Assembly (NCBI RefSeq): GCF_010668395.1
Contig: NZ_WUEY01000005.1
Location: 186,001 to 250,000, forward strand
Reading direction: 5' to 3'
DNA: 64,000 bases
Source: Martinezella lusitana
GTDB lineage: Bacteria > Pseudomonadota > Alphaproteobacteria > Rhizobiales > Rhizobiaceae
Part shown: piece after piece, positions 1 through 10,437 of the stretch
Numbering within the stretch: position 1 is the first letter of the stretch
Layout: each line of letters begins with the position of its first letter
The notes under the pieces: generated by a model
Database searches by the model: none
Told to the model about the DNA's origin: nothing
The model's input: the letters and a program-made list of their open reading frames with translations, nothing else
Translations under genes and position numbers: made by a program

Positions 1-50
1 TCCAGGTCGCAATCGAAAATCCCATGCTCAAGCCTTTCCCTCAGAGCAAT

Positions 51-99
51 TCCAGGAAAAGTGCGCAGCGGTTTCCCATCCGGAATTGCGTCAAAACAG
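51..99. repeat. Possible dispersed rhizobial intergenic element
   Basis: The stretch reads like a short intergenic motif I recall as recurrent in Rhizobiaceae genomes (core AAGTG...GCGGTTT..CCGGAATTGCG). Only one copy is visible in this window, so repetition cannot be shown here. It lies downstream of the lolA-like gene. Confidence 0.3.
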
Positions 100-177
100 A
101 CAGCCGGAGCGGTTGAGCGATTCTCGCGAAACGCTGCACCACTCCGGTCATACTCAAGGCTTTAGACCGGCTGAGAC

Positions 178-204
178 GGAAAGAAAAGCGCCATTCGGCG
201 CTTG
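178..204 (-). terminator. Rho-independent terminator of the lolA-like gene
   Basis: A perfect 7-bp stem (187-193 AAGCGCC with 198-204 GGCGCTT, loop of 4) is followed on the minus strand by TTTTCTTT. It sits about 25 nt past the stop codon of the lolA-like gene. Confidence 0.75.
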
Positions 205-229
205 CCCAAGGCCAAAGTACCGGCGGCGA

Positions 230-880
230 TCAGCGGGTATAGTCGATGCGGAAAACACTGTCGTCGAAGGCGACATTGGTCTTCACATTGTTGATGATGA
301 CATCCGTCGTCTTGCCCTGGGGGTCGATGACGGTCCATTGGCGCAGATCGTAGGTCTTCGAATCGAAGATCATCGTGATGGTGGAATCGCCGAAGACGGT
401 ACGGTTGCCGAGCGTGATCTTGGTGAGATCCGGCTGCGAATCGACATTGCGGACCATGTCGGCGGAGAGGTCGATCTTGTTGGCAAGCAGCAGGCTCAGC
501 GGCGTCTTCGACAGCTGATACATGTTTCTCGTCTGCGTCTGGTCGTTGATGACCTGCACGTTGTTGCCGTCGCAGATCACGCGCATGCGCGACGGCGGAT
601 CGTAGTTGAAGCGCATCTTGCCCGGCCGCTGAATGAAGAAAGCGCCGCTCATCTGATCGCCGCGCGGCCCGATCTGCAGGAAGCCGCCCTTCATCGTCTT
701 GATGGACGAGAAATGGTCGGCAATCGCCTGGGCGATGTTGGGATTGAGGGCAGCTGCCTGCGCCTGCGCAAAGGCCGAAACCGGCAGAGCGCCTGCCGCA
801 CCGGCCGCGACCACGGCGCCGAGGAAATGCCGGCGGGTCAGGGACAATCGGCTGGACGGCTGCGCATCAAACTTGGTCAT
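230..880 (-). CDS. lolA: LolA-like outer-membrane lipoprotein carrier protein
   Basis: Predicted periplasmic carrier of the LolA/LolB fold (COG2834), 216 aa. LolA proteins take outer-membrane lipoproteins from LolCDE and hand them to the outer membrane. The N-terminus has a twin-arginine-like stretch (LTRRHFLGAVVAAG) and a small-residue cleavage region ending ALPVSAFAQA, so export may be through Tat. The mature part shows the expected alternating beta-strand pattern (GGFLQIGPRGDQMSGAFFI, PGKMRFNYDPPS). The ATG at 880 was chosen because GGAG lies 7-8 nt upstream; an ATG at 937 is in frame but poorly placed. The gene is downstream of ftsK on the same strand, a common alphaproteobacterial neighbourhood. 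The family call is firm; the exact substrate role is inferred. Confidence 0.85.
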   Translation of the reverse strand: MTKFDAQPSSRLSLTRRHFLGAVVAAGAAGALPVSAFAQAQAAALNPNIAQAIADHFSSIKTMKGGFLQIGPRGDQMSGAFFIQRPGKMRFNYDPPSRMRVICDGNNVQVINDQTQTRNMYQLSKTPLSLLLANKIDLSADMVRNVDSQPDLTKITLGNRTVFGDSTITMIFDSKTYDLRQWTVIDPQGKTTDVIINNVKTNVAFDDSVFRIDYTR

Positions 881-1016
881 CGAATTCTCCTTCATGCTTT
901 GTCCATCGCGCGCAAAGTCGGCGTCTTCATGGCGCAACGGCCCGTGGCCGGTTGTGGGCGGCGATCAAATTTCGCTGAACATAGGCTGGATATACGCCAC
1001 GGAAAGACCGCTGGCC

Positions 1017-3695
1017 TCAGCGATCCAGAATGTCCGCCTCGGTGGGAACGAGAATTTCACGCTTGCCGGCATGGTTGGCCGGGCCGATGACGCCTTCCTG
1101 CTCCATGCGCTCGATCAGCGACGCGGCGCGGTTGTAGCCGATGCCTAGACGACGCTGGATGTAGGAGGTCGAGGCCTTGCCGTCGCGCAGAACGATCGCA
1201 ACCGCCTGGTCGTAGGGGTCTTCCGAATCGGAAAGATTGGAGGTGCCCGCCGGACCATGGCCGTCGTCGTCATCCTCGTCGTCATCGGCGGTGATCGCGT
1301 CGAGATATTGCGGCGAGCCCTGCGTCTTCAGATAGGCGACGATATCCTCCACCTCGCCGTCGGCGACGAACGGGCCGTGGACGCGCTGGATGCGCCCGCC
1401 GCCGGCCATATAGAGCATGTCGCCCATGCCGAGCAGCTGTTCGGCGCCCTGCTCGCCGAGAATGGTGCGGCTGTCGATCTTCGACGTCACCTGGAAGGAG
1501 ATGCGCGTCGGGAAGTTCGCCTTGATCGTGCCGGTAATGACGTCGACCGACGGGCGCTGCGTCGCCATGATGACATGGATACCGGCTGCACGCGCCATCT
1601 GCGCCAGGCGCTGCACCGCGCCTTCGATATCCTTGCCGGCGACCATCATCAGGTCGGCCATTTCGTCGATGATGACGACGATATAGGGCATCGGCTTCAG
1701 GTCGAACTCTTCCGTCTCGTAGATCGCCTCGCCGGTCTGGCGGTCGAAGCCGGTCTGCACGGTACGGCTGATTGCCTCGCCCTTGGCGACGGCCTGCTCG
1801 ACGCGGCTGTTGAAGCCATCGATGTTGCGCACGCCGATCTTGGACATCTTCTTGTAGCGCTCTTCCATCTCGCGGACGGTCCATTTGAGCGCGACGACGG
1901 CCTTCTTCGGATCGGTGACGACGGGCGACAGCAGATGCGGAATGCCGTCATAGACCGACAGTTCCAGCATCTTCGGGTCGATCATGATCAGACGGCACTG
2001 TTCCGGCGTCATGCGATAGAGCAGCGAGAGGATCATCGTGTTGATGGCGACGGACTTGCCCGAGCCGGTCGTGCCGGCGACGAGCAGATGCGGCATCTTG
2101 GCGAGATCGGCAATGACGGGCTCGCCGCCGATGGTCTTGCCGAGCGCCATGGCGAGCTTCGCCTTCGAGGTCTCGAAGTCACGGCTGGCGACGAGTTCGC
2201 GCAGGAAGACCGTCTCGCGCGTGGAGTTCGGCAGTTCGATGCCGATGGCATTGCGGCCGGGAACGACGGCGACACGCGCGGCGATCGCGCTCATGGAACG
2301 GGCGATATCGTCGGCAAGGCCGATGACACGGGAAGACTTGATACCGGGCGCCGGCTCCAGTTCGTAAAGCGTGACGACCGGGCCGGGGCGGACATGGATG
2401 ATCTCGCCCTTGACGCCGAAATCCTCGAGCACGCCTTCGAGCATGCGGGCATTCTGCTCCAGCGCGTCGGCCGAAAGCGTGGCATCGCGGGCAACGGCCT
2501 TCGGCTCGGCGAGCAGGTGGACGGCCGGGAGCTGGAAACCGTAGGGACGGATGAAGGAGGTCTGCGCCTCGCGCTCGGCCCGCGCGCCCGGCTTCGGGCG
2601 CGGCGCGGCCGGAGTGACGCGATGGCCGGCAGCCGCTCCCTTCGACGCGGATGGCGTCAACGGCCAATCTTCGTCCTCGTCGTCAGGCAGGATGCCGGCC
2701 GGACGTGGCGGATCGCGATCGTAGACCGAATCCTCGTCCTCATCCTCGTCGTCGCCGAGACTGATCGAGGGGGCGGAAACGACACGGCGGGCAGCGGGGC
2801 CGTCCATCGACGGCTCGAGACGATCTCCGCGCGCAACCGGCGTCTTGGCGCGCACAGGCTCGTTCAGCGTACCGAATTCGTCATCGTTGAAATCGTAGGG
2901 CGCATCGAAGGCGTGGTCGCGGCGCTTGCGCGGCCCCATGCCGAACAAGCGGCGAAGGCGGGCCTGGGCATTGTACCAGGCGTGCATGACGGCACCGAAG
3001 GCCATAAAATTGACGAGGAAACCGCCGCGGTCGTCATCCTCGTCCTCATCGCCCACGCGTCGCGCGCGGCTGCGGGTCTCTTCGTAGTCGCTCTCATCCT
3101 CGTCTTCGTCTTCCACGAGGTTTTCGCCGATGATGCCGGAGGCGAAAAGCATGAGCCAGATGGCCGGAACGGCAAGAACCGAACCGATGACCGTGGCGAC
3201 GGCGCCGCTCGGATAGGTGCCGATGAACAGAGCCGGAAGGCGCAGGAGAAGGTCGCCGACGACACCCCCGATGCCATTCGGGATCGGCCAGGTGGGCGGT
3301 GCCGGAAAGCAGGCGATCGAACCGGCTGCGACGATACAACCGCCGATCCAGGCGCCAAGGCGAGACGGCACGCGATGAAGCTTGCGGTTTGTAATCAACG
3401 CCAGCGCCCAGGCGGCAACCGGCAGCATCGCCAGCACCGAGGCAAGGCCGAGCGACTGCATCACGATGTCGGCAAAGGCAGCGCCGGGGAACCCGAGCAG
3501 ATTGGTCGGCGCATTGGCGGTTGCGTAGGAATAGCTGGGGTCCATGACGTTCCAGGTCGCCAGCGCCGCGACGGCGAGCGCCAGCAGGAACAGCATTGCG
3601 AAGCCTGTCAGGCCCTTGACCTGACGCCAAACCACACTCGATAGCGATAAGCGGTCGGGGCGACCGCTCAACGCCGCCGAATTGCTTCTGCCCAT
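1017..3695 (-). CDS. ftsK: DNA translocase FtsK
   Basis: Septal DNA pump that moves and resolves chromosome termini at division, 892 aa. Four hydrophobic segments lie in the first ~190 residues, followed by a long linker (~200-440) unusually rich in Asp/Glu runs such as DEDEDE and DDEDEDED. The RecA-like motor follows, with Walker A GTTGSGKS near residue 540 and Walker [13 protein letters not shown] near 675. The C-terminal ~65 residues form the winged-helix gamma domain ([21 protein letters not shown]), which reads KOPS sites. A second acidic run (DDDEDDDD) separates motor and gamma domain. The start is the ATG at 3695; a further in-frame ATG at 3728 is possible and neither has a strong ribosome-binding site. 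Length and domain order are normal for the family. Confidence 0.96.
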   Translation of the reverse strand: MGRSNSAALSGRPDRLSLSSVVWRQVKGLTGFAMLFLLALAVAALATWNVMDPSYSYATANAPTNLLGFPGAAFADIVMQSLGLASVLAMLPVAAWALALITNRKLHRVPSRLGAWIGGCIVAAGSIACFPAPPTWPIPNGIGGVVGDLLLRLPALFIGTYPSGAVATVIGSVLAVPAIWLMLFASGIIGENLVEDEDEDESDYEETRSRARRVGDEDEDDDRGGFLVNFMAFGAVMHAWYNAQARLRRLFGMGPRKRRDHAFDAPYDFNDDEFGTLNEPVRAKTPVARGDRLEPSMDGPAARRVVSAPSISLGDDEDEDEDSVYDRDPPRPAGILPDDEDEDWPLTPSASKGAAAGHRVTPAAPRPKPGARAEREAQTSFIRPYGFQLPAVHLLAEPKAVARDATLSADALEQNARMLEGVLEDFGVKGEIIHVRPGPVVTLYELEPAPGIKSSRVIGLADDIARSMSAIAARVAVVPGRNAIGIELPNSTRETVFLRELVASRDFETSKAKLAMALGKTIGGEPVIADLAKMPHLLVAGTTGSGKSVAINTMILSLLYRMTPEQCRLIMIDPKMLELSVYDGIPHLLSPVVTDPKKAVVALKWTVREMEERYKKMSKIGVRNIDGFNSRVEQAVAKGEAISRTVQTGFDRQTGEAIYETEEFDLKPMPYIVVIIDEMADLMMVAGKDIEGAVQRLAQMARAAGIHVIMATQRPSVDVITGTIKANFPTRISFQVTSKIDSRTILGEQGAEQLLGMGDMLYMAGGGRIQRVHGPFVADGEVEDIVAYLKTQGSPQYLDAITADDDEDDDDGHGPAGTSNLSDSEDPYDQAVAIVLRDGKASTSYIQRRLGIGYNRAASLIERMEQEGVIGPANHAGKREILVPTEADILDR

Positions 3696-3855
3696 GATAT
3701 CCAGCCCCGTTCCTTGTCGATAGCGCAAGCGAATCGGTCTATGCCCACTCGCCGGCAGGTTAGCCCTACCTAATCAGAGGAGGGTTAATGGCGTGTTAAC
3801 CATGCATTCCAACCTCTCGTGTCGTCCATCTTTGCCGCCGATTGGTACAGCACAA

Positions 3856-3885
3856 ACAAAAAGGGCCCGAACCGGGGTTCGGGCC
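3856..3885 (-). terminator. Rho-independent terminator of glnK-amtB
   Basis: A perfect 9-bp GC-rich stem (3864-3872 GGCCCGAAC with 3877-3885) closes on a 4-nt loop and is followed on the minus strand by TTTTTG. It lies about 85 nt past the amtB stop. Confidence 0.85.
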
Positions 3886-3969
3886 AAAAGCGGCCTATCT
3901 GCAATCAAATAGGACGCGACGGGACGTTCGGCGATGCCGGAGACGCTGCTCCGGCATCGCAAGCTCCAA

Positions 3970-5406
3970 TCAGGAATTGTGGTAGGCGGCTTCGCCGTGG
4001 GAAGCGAGGTCGAGACCTTCGCGCTCGGCTTCGACCGTGACGCGCAGGCCGACGATGACGTCGACGATCTTGTAGAGGATCGCCGAACCGATGCCCGACC
4101 ACAGAAGCGTGATGACAACGGCCTTCAACTGCGACATGACCTGCGTTGCCGTGCCGGCATAGCCAGCCGCGAACGTCGGCGAGCTGTAATCGACGACGCC
4201 GGCGCCGCCGAGCGACGGGTTGACCAGGATGCCGGTCATGATGGCGCCGAAGATACCGCCGATGCAGTGTACGCCGAAGACGTCGAGGCTGTCGTCGTAG
4301 TTGAACTTGTTCTTAACGACGTCGACGAAGAAGTAGCAAATCGGCGAAACCAGGATGCCGAGGACGATGGATCCCATCGGGCCGGCAAAGCCGGCAGCCG
4401 GGGTGACGGCAACGAGACCGGCAACCGCGCCCGAAGCAGCGCCGAGCATCGACGCCTTGCCGCGGGTGAAGGTTTCGACAACGCACCAGGAAAGGGCGGC
4501 TGCTGCGGTGGCGACGAAGGTGTTGATCATGGCGAGCGAAGCGCCGCTGCTGGCTTCGAGGTTCGAACCGGCGTTGAAGCCGAACCAGCCGACCCACAGC
4601 AGCGAAGCGCCAACCATGGTGAGCGTCATGGAATGCGGGGCCATGATCTCTTTCTTGTAGCCGGTGCGCTTGCCAAGGATGATCGCGCCGACCAGGCCGG
4701 CGATACCGGCATTGATGTGAACGACCGTGCCGCCGGCGAAATCAAGCGCGCCGAGGTTGAAGATCATGCCGCCCGGAGCCGTGTAGGAGCTCGGACCGCC
4801 CCAGTACCAGACCATGTGAGCCATCGGGAAGTAAACGAAGGTCACCCACAGGAAGACGAAGAGCATGACGGCCGAGAACTTGATGCGCTCGGCAAAAGCA
4901 CCGACGATCAGGGCCGGCGTGATGCAGGCGAAGGTCATCTGGAAGCAGATATAGGTCAGCTCCGGGATGGCAACGCCCTTGGTGAAGGTCTCGGACAACG
5001 AGGAGGTGGTAACGCCGGCGAGGAAGGCCTTGGAGAAGCCGCCGACGAAGCTGTTCAGCGAACCGCCGTCGGTGAAAGCGAGCGAGTAGCCGTAGACGCA
5101 CCAGATGATCATCACCATGGAGGTGATCATGAAGACCTGCATGAGGACCGACAGCATGTTCTTGGCGCGGACGAGGCCGCCGTAGAACAGTGCGAGGCCC
5201 GGAATGGTCATCAGGAGAACCAGAACCGTGGAAACCAGCATCCAGGTATTGTCACCCTTGTCCATGGTCATCGCCGGCGCTGCCGCAGCGACAGCTGGCG
5301 CCGCAGCCGGTGTGGCGGTCTGCGCGAAGGCGATCGCCGGCGCAAGCAAGGCCGCAGAAAGCGCGCCCACCCGTGCGAAGGTGGAGGAAAGCTTGGAAAA
5401 TGACAT
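3970..5406 (-). CDS. amtB: Ammonium transporter AmtB
   Basis: Inner-membrane trimeric ammonium channel, 478 aa. An N-terminal signal peptide (SAALLAPAIAFAQ) is followed by an Ala-rich spacer and eleven predicted membrane segments. Both pore histidines of the Amt family are present (TVVHINAG and FGVHCIGG), as is the CYFFVDVV-type helix between them. The start at 5406 has GGGAG 8 nt upstream; an in-frame ATG at 5499 would run back to the end of glnK and is rejected. The gene follows glnK after 28 nt, the classical pairing in which GlnK plugs the channel when nitrogen is plentiful. The terminator at 3856-3885 ends the operon. Confidence 0.97.
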   Translation of the reverse strand: MSFSKLSSTFARVGALSAALLAPAIAFAQTATPAAAPAVAAAAPAMTMDKGDNTWMLVSTVLVLLMTIPGLALFYGGLVRAKNMLSVLMQVFMITSMVMIIWCVYGYSLAFTDGGSLNSFVGGFSKAFLAGVTTSSLSETFTKGVAIPELTYICFQMTFACITPALIVGAFAERIKFSAVMLFVFLWVTFVYFPMAHMVWYWGGPSSYTAPGGMIFNLGALDFAGGTVVHINAGIAGLVGAIILGKRTGYKKEIMAPHSMTLTMVGASLLWVGWFGFNAGSNLEASSGASLAMINTFVATAAAALSWCVVETFTRGKASMLGAASGAVAGLVAVTPAAGFAGPMGSIVLGILVSPICYFFVDVVKNKFNYDDSLDVFGVHCIGGIFGAIMTGILVNPSLGGAGVVDYSSPTFAAGYAGTATQVMSQLKAVVITLLWSGIGSAILYKIVDVIVGLRVTVEAEREGLDLASHGEAAYHNS

Positions 5407-5434
5407 GCAAATAACTCCCTGATCCGCCGTGTTC

Positions 5435-5890
<456 letters not shown>

Positions 5891-5961
5891 TTATAACACA
5901 TTGAAATATAACGGATTTATTGTGAAGACCCAATAAAACAGCATTTCGCGCCGCAAGAGCA

Positions 5962-5976
5962 GCACAAATAAAGTGC
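5962..5976. promoter_or_regulatory. NtrC-type upstream activator site
   Basis: GCAC-N7-GTGC (GCACAAATAAAGTGC), the NtrC dyad core, lies about 90-100 bp upstream of the sigma-54 promoter. That is the usual enhancer distance. It also sits only 24 bp past the tesB stop codon. Confidence 0.75.
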
Positions 5977-5999
5977 AAATTTATAAGTTTGCCGTTTAT

Positions 6000-6884
6000 T
6001 TAATCATTTGCCTTTTTACGAATCAGGCCTTCCTGCGCCACCGACGCAATCAGAACACCTGATCTCGTAAACAGGCTGCCGCGCGTAAATCCGCGCGCGC
6101 CGGAGGCGCTGGGGCTCTCCTGGCTGTAAAGCAGCCAATCGTCGAGCCTGAACGGGCGATGGAACCACATGGCATGGTCGAGGCTCGCCACCTGGACGCC
6201 CGGATCCAGAACCGACGTGCCATGCGCGTTCAGGGCAACATCGAGCAGCGTCATGTCCGAGAGATAGGCGAGCACGGCGTTTTGGCAGAGCCGGTTGTCC
6301 GGCACCGGTCCGGTCAGTCGGACCCAGATGTTCTGCCGCTGGCTCGGCTGCGATCGGGAGAAATAACTCTCGATCGAGACGGGCCTGATTTCGATCGCCC
6401 GCTTGCGCTCCCAGTAGCGGCGCACATTCTCGGGCGCATGGGCGAGGTAGCGCTGCTTGATCTGCTCCTCGTCCATCAGCTCCTCCGGCATCGGCACGCC
6501 GGGCATGTCGCCCTGATGGTCGAAGCCGGGCTCGTCGACCTGGAAGGACGCCGTCAGCGCAAAGATCGCCTTGCCGTGCTGGACGGCGAGCACGCGCCGC
6601 GTATTGAAGCTGGAACCATCCCGCAGGCGGTCGACCTGATAGAGGATCGGAACCGAGGGATCGCCCGGCAGCATGAAATAGGCATGCAGCGAATGCGCGA
6701 ACCGATCGCCATCCACGGTCCTTTGCGCGGCCATCAGCGCCTGGCCGATCACCTGCCCGCCGAAGACCCGCTGCCAGCCGACCTGCGGACTGTTGCCGCG
6801 AAACAGGTTCATTTCGATCGTTTCCAGATCGAGCGTCGCCAGCACCGTTTCCATCGGGGTGAGCTTCTCGGTCTCTCGCGACAT
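6000..6884 (-). CDS. tesB: Acyl-CoA thioesterase II (TesB family)
   Basis: Cytoplasmic double-hotdog enzyme of 294 aa that hydrolyses medium/long acyl-CoA to free acid and CoA. The first hotdog carries RVFGGQVIGQALMAA. The second carries SLDHAMWFHRPFRLDDWLLY and ends in SVAQEGLIR, whose Gln matches the catalytic Asp/Thr/Gln triad region of E. coli TesB. The start at 6884 has GGAG about 10 nt upstream and gives the usual family length (~290 aa); a start at 6956 would overlap the divergent promoter region of the UbiH-like gene. It is transcribed alone, divergently from the hydroxylase. Confidence 0.93.
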   Translation of the reverse strand: MSRETEKLTPMETVLATLDLETIEMNLFRGNSPQVGWQRVFGGQVIGQALMAAQRTVDGDRFAHSLHAYFMLPGDPSVPILYQVDRLRDGSSFNTRRVLAVQHGKAIFALTASFQVDEPGFDHQGDMPGVPMPEELMDEEQIKQRYLAHAPENVRRYWERKRAIEIRPVSIESYFSRSQPSQRQNIWVRLTGPVPDNRLCQNAVLAYLSDMTLLDVALNAHGTSVLDPGVQVASLDHAMWFHRPFRLDDWLLYSQESPSASGARGFTRGSLFTRSGVLIASVAQEGLIRKKAND

Positions 6885-6967
6885 TTTGCTTGAACTCCAA
6901 TGGTAGGAACCACGAACGGGATGCTCTATATAGAGCAGGACGTGATAGTAGGACACAGGGAAGCGCT

Positions 6968-8182
6968 ATGTTGGACATGCTGGTAGTGGGTGGCGGATAT
7001 GTGGGTCTTGCCGCCGCGGTCGCCGTCAAGCAGGCAGCGCCTCACCTCGATGTCATGATCGTGGAGGCAGCCCCGGAAACCGCATGGAAGAAGGACATGC
7101 GGGCCTCGGCGATCATCGCCGCCGCCTCGAAGATGCTCGGTGTCCTCGGCGTCTGGGACGAAATCGCACCCGAAGCCGAGCCGATCACCCGCATGGTCGT
7201 GACCGATTCGCGCACCAGCGATCCCGTGCGTCCGGTCTTCCTCACCTTCGACGGCGAGGTGGCCGAAGGCCAGCCCTTCGCCCATATGGTATCGAACCTG
7301 ACCATGGTCGGCGCCTTGCGCGGCGCCTGCGAGCGTCTCGGCATCACGATCAGACATGGGCTCAGCGCCACGGACTTCGTCACGGACGACGCCAAGACGA
7401 CGCTCACCCTCTCCGACGGCAGCACGCTGGAGACGCGGCTCCTGGTCGCCTGCGACGGCGTGCGCTCGAAGCTGCGCGACATGGCAGGCATCAAGACGGT
7501 CACCTGGGATTACGGCCAGTCCGGCATCGTCGTGACGGTCGAGCATGAGCGGCCGCATGGCGGCTGTGCCGAGGAGCATTTCCTGCCCTCCGGCCCCTTC
7601 GCCATCCTGCCGCTGAAGAACAATCGCTCCTCGCTCGTCTGGACGGAGCGCACCTCCGATGCCGAACGGCTGGTCGCCTCCGACGATCTCCTTTTCGAAG
7701 AGGAACTGGAGCGCCGCTTCGGCCACAAGCTCGGCGCGCTGCGCACTGTCGGAGACCGGCGCGCCTTCCCGCTCGGCCTGACGCTTGCCCGCGCCTTCGT
7801 CGCACCGCGCTTTGCGCTCGCCGGCGATGCCGCGCACGGCATCCACCCGATCTCCGGCCAGGGCCTCAATCTCGGCTTCAAGGATGTGGCGGCGCTCGCC
7901 GAAACCATCGTCGAGGCCGACCGTCTCGGCCTCGACATCGGCTCGATCAACATCCTCAAGCGCTACCAGACCTGGCGGCGCTTCGACACCTTCCGCATGG
8001 GGGTGACGACGGACGTGCTGAACCGGCTGTTTTCCAACGACAATACGCCGCTCCGCATCGCCCGCGACTTCGGCTTGGGCCTCGTCGACCGATTGCCAAG
8101 CCTCAAATCCTTCTTCATCGGCCAGGCCGCAGGCACGACCGCGAAGGACAATCCGCGCCTGCTCGCCGGCGAGGCGATCTGA
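6968..8182 (+). CDS. UbiH/UbiF/Coq6-family FAD monooxygenase
   Basis: Flavoprotein hydroxylase of the ubiquinone-ring group, 404 aa. The N-terminal FAD Rossmann motif is VVGGGYVGLAAAVAVKQ, the DG motif is VACDGVRSKLR near residue 165, and the GD motif GDAAHGIHPISGQGLN lies near residue 285. Such enzymes add hydroxyls to the ring of ubiquinone precursors at the membrane. The ATG at 6968 follows AGGGAAG and starts exactly at the Rossmann strand. Which ring position it attacks (UbiH, UbiF, UbiI or UbiL type) cannot be read from motifs alone. Confidence 0.88.
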   Translation: MLDMLVVGGGYVGLAAAVAVKQAAPHLDVMIVEAAPETAWKKDMRASAIIAAASKMLGVLGVWDEIAPEAEPITRMVVTDSRTSDPVRPVFLTFDGEVAEGQPFAHMVSNLTMVGALRGACERLGITIRHGLSATDFVTDDAKTTLTLSDGSTLETRLLVACDGVRSKLRDMAGIKTVTWDYGQSGIVVTVEHERPHGGCAEEHFLPSGPFAILPLKNNRSSLVWTERTSDAERLVASDDLLFEEELERRFGHKLGALRTVGDRRAFPLGLTLARAFVAPRFALAGDAAHGIHPISGQGLNLGFKDVAALAETIVEADRLGLDIGSINILKRYQTWRRFDTFRMGVTTDVLNRLFSNDNTPLRIARDFGLGLVDRLPSLKSFFIGQAAGTTAKDNPRLLAGEAI

Positions 8183-8212
8183 ACGGAATAGGCCGGAGCG
8201 CACTCCTCGATC

Positions 8213-8401
8213 TCAATCCTCGATACGGCGCGCTTCCGAAATCAGCATGATCGGAATGCCGTCGCGGATCGGGTAGGCAAGCCGTGCCTTCTCCGAAATC
8301 AGCTCGTTCTTGTCCCGGTCGTAGCTCAGCCGCCCCTTGGTGAGCGGGCAGACGAGCAGGTCGAGCAGTTTCGGATCGACCTTGCTGACGGTGACATCCA
8401 T
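8213..8401 (-). CDS. Trm112 family protein
   Basis: Small protein of 62 aa with the Trm112/YcaR core: [17 protein letters not shown], then [18 protein letters not shown]. The eukaryotic homologue activates methyltransferases; bacterial members are of unsettled role. Only one of the Cys positions typical of a zinc knuckle is visible, so metal binding is doubtful. The ATG at 8401 has AGGAG 8 nt upstream; a TTG at 8407 is in frame. It lies 10 nt after the Lon-domain gene and is probably co-transcribed with it. Confidence 0.85.
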   Translation of the reverse strand: MDVTVSKVDPKLLDLLVCPLTKGRLSYDRDKNELISEKARLAYPIRDGIPIMLISEARRIED

Positions 8402-8411
8402 GGGCAAGCTC

Positions 8412-9080
8412 CTATTGCATCACGGAATCGGTGTCGCCGGAGCCGGCCAGCAGGATCTTGACGATGGCGATGAAGGTTTCGGCGCGCGTTTTCAGGTCCG
8501 GCGCCTCCAGAAGAGCCTGCTTCTCGGCGGGATCGAACGGCGCCATGATCGACAGCGAATTGACCAGCATCATATTGTCGGCCCGCTCGACGCTTTCCCA
8601 GTCCGCCTCCAGCTTGTTGGCCTCCAGATAGGCGCGAAAGGCAAACAGCAGCGCGCCGCGATCCACCGTATCCTCCTCATGGTGAGACTTGAGGTCGGAG
8701 ATGAAGGGCGTGATGCGGAACGTGCGGTAGGGCTGGTGGCCGGTGATTTCGTCCATCAGCCGGAAACGGCATATGCCGGTCAGCGCGGCGATATAGCGTC
8801 CGTCGCCGGTTTCGGCGATGGAGGTGATACGCCCGAGGCAGCCGACATGGGAGAGATTCGGAGAGTCGGCCGGCTCGGAAAGCGCGGGCTGCACGATGCC
8901 GACCAGCCTGTTGCCGGCGATGGCCGCATCGAACATGGCGAGATAGCGCGGCTCGAAGATATTGAGCGGCAGTTGCGCGCCGGGCAGCAGCAGCGCACCG
9001 GACAGGGGAAAGACGACCACCGATTCGGGCAGATCGCCCGGCTTCAGATATCTGGCATTACCGACTTGCATCTTTTCCAT
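8412..9080 (-). CDS. LON peptidase N-terminal-domain protein
   Basis: Stand-alone Lon substrate-binding (LAN/PUA-like) domain, 222 aa, without ATPase or protease parts (COG2802). The core reads [24 protein letters not shown], the family signature, followed by NRLVGIVQP and GCLGRITSI. The function of these free-standing domains is not established; they may deliver substrates to proteolysis. The start is uncertain between 9080 and 9071 (MEKMQVGN), since neither has a clean ribosome-binding site. It sits between the YbbN-type gene and the Trm112 gene on the same strand. Confidence 0.9.
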   Translation of the reverse strand: MEKMQVGNARYLKPGDLPESVVVFPLSGALLLPGAQLPLNIFEPRYLAMFDAAIAGNRLVGIVQPALSEPADSPNLSHVGCLGRITSIAETGDGRYIAALTGICRFRLMDEITGHQPYRTFRITPFISDLKSHHEEDTVDRGALLFAFRAYLEANKLEADWESVERADNMMLVNSLSIMAPFDPAEKQALLEAPDLKTRAETFIAIVKILLAGSGDTDSVMQ

Positions 9081-9302
9081 CCCGCTAGATCACTGCGCTG
9101 CCCGCCGCAGTGGGCCGCGCAGGAACGACACACTCGCGCACGCCCCATTCCGCGCCGCGTCGATCGACAATGTGGGCCTGTCTGCCGAAAACACAAGAGC
9201 ATTTTAGCAGACGCGCCGATACACCGCGCTCACGCTCCCATCCAACGAACGATCGCGCGAAAGGTTTCCCGCGATCGCCATGCCATTAGGAAAACAGGCC
9301 CG

Positions 9303-10277
9303 TTACGAAAACAGAATCGACGAAAGCCTGCGCCGTGCCGCGATGGTGGCCGGGTCCTTCGGTCCCCACACCTCGAAGAATTCCAGCAACTGACGGCGTG
9401 CGCCGTCATCGTCGAAGCTGCGATCCTTGCGCATGACCGTCAGGAGATGTTCGGCCGCTTCCTCGCGCTTGCCTTCGACATTGCGGATCTTGGCAAGCTT
9501 GATGCGCTGCTCGTGATTGTCGGGATTGATGGCCAGCTCATGCTCGATGGCCACGGGATCGCCGAGCTTGCGGGCCTCGTCGATCTGGTCGAGCTTCTTG
9601 ACCACGGCCTGGATGCCGGCATCGTTGGCCAGCGTTTCCGGCAGGTCGGCAAGCGCCTCGCGGGCGCGCTGGCTTTGCCCGGCGGCGATCATGCATTCGG
9701 CCATGCCGGCAAGCGCCTTGGCATTTTCCGGGTCGGCCTGCAGCACCGCGCCGAAGAGCTCGGCGGCGCCATTGACGTCGCCAGCGGCGAGAAGGCCGCT
9801 TGCCTCTTCCAGAACGGCCGCGATCTCGGCTGCCTGATCGTCGGCGCCGCCCGCGGGGCCGCCGAGGCGATCGATGAATTGACGAACCTGGCTTTCCGGA
9901 ACCGCGCCCATGAAACCGTCGGCCGGCCGGCCGTCGACGAAGGCGATGACGGCCGGGATCGACTGGATGCCGAGCTGACCGGCGATGGACGGATGGTCGT
10001 CGATGTTCATTTTGACCAGCTTGACGCGGCCCTGGGCTTCGGTGACGACCTTTTCGAGAACCGGCGTCAGCTGCTTGCACGGACCGCACCAGGGCGCCCA
10101 GAAATCGACCAGCACCGGCTGCCTGCGTGATTCCTCGATAACATCCTTGGCGAAGTTGGCCGTCGTCGTGTCCTTGATCGGCGAAGCGCCGCCGGCCGCA
10201 GGCGCGGCACCGAAGGATGCCGTGGCCGACATCTGCCCGCCGAAGGAAGCGTTATAGGGATTGTTCGAACCGCTCAT
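9303..10277 (-). CDS. ybbN: Thioredoxin with C-terminal TPR region (YbbN/CnoX type)
   Basis: Cytoplasmic thioredoxin-TPR fusion of 324 aa. The thioredoxin domain (about residues 40-145) keeps the full active site WAPWCGPCKQ and the cis-Pro region IQSIPAVIAF. The rest is TPR-like helices (AAELFGAVLQADPENAKAL, NPDNHEQRIKLAKI). E. coli CnoX is a chaperedoxin that hands clients to GroEL and DnaK but lacks a complete CxxC; this copy has both Cys, so it may also act as a reductase. The start at 10277 has GGGAG 6 nt upstream; an ATG at 10340 is in frame but less well placed. Confidence 0.93.
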   Translation of the reverse strand: MSGSNNPYNASFGGQMSATASFGAAPAAGGASPIKDTTTANFAKDVIEESRRQPVLVDFWAPWCGPCKQLTPVLEKVVTEAQGRVKLVKMNIDDHPSIAGQLGIQSIPAVIAFVDGRPADGFMGAVPESQVRQFIDRLGGPAGGADDQAAEIAAVLEEASGLLAAGDVNGAAELFGAVLQADPENAKALAGMAECMIAAGQSQRAREALADLPETLANDAGIQAVVKKLDQIDEARKLGDPVAIEHELAINPDNHEQRIKLAKIRNVEGKREEAAEHLLTVMRKDRSFDDDGARRQLLEFFEVWGPKDPATIAARRRLSSILFS

Positions 10278-10437
10278 GAGTGTCTCCCGCCTGCCGGCAT
10301 CCTTGATCTTATGAAAAGCATGATTTCCAAACGAGCCCAATAGGGTCGCCTGGCAGCACGCCCGTTGAAATGGTCGGAGCGCTCGGACAATCCGATAGAG
10401 AAGCCGCCCGCCATGATCTTAGCGCTAAAATCGTATG

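Noticed and set aside
86..1090. Long plus-strand open frame opposite the lolA-like gene
   Set aside because: It mirrors the minus-strand gene, is Arg/Asp/His-rich with no domain, and lacks a start signal; typical antisense shadow in GC-rich DNA.
1257..3644. 795-codon plus-strand frame opposite ftsK
   Set aside because: Low-complexity DDG/GRR-rich composition from reading ftsK codons in antisense; ftsK itself is certain.
9250..9277. CGATCGCG/CGCGATCG inverted repeat downstream of the YbbN-type gene
   Set aside because: Short arms of a common GC-rich palindrome and no T-run; not convincing as a terminator.
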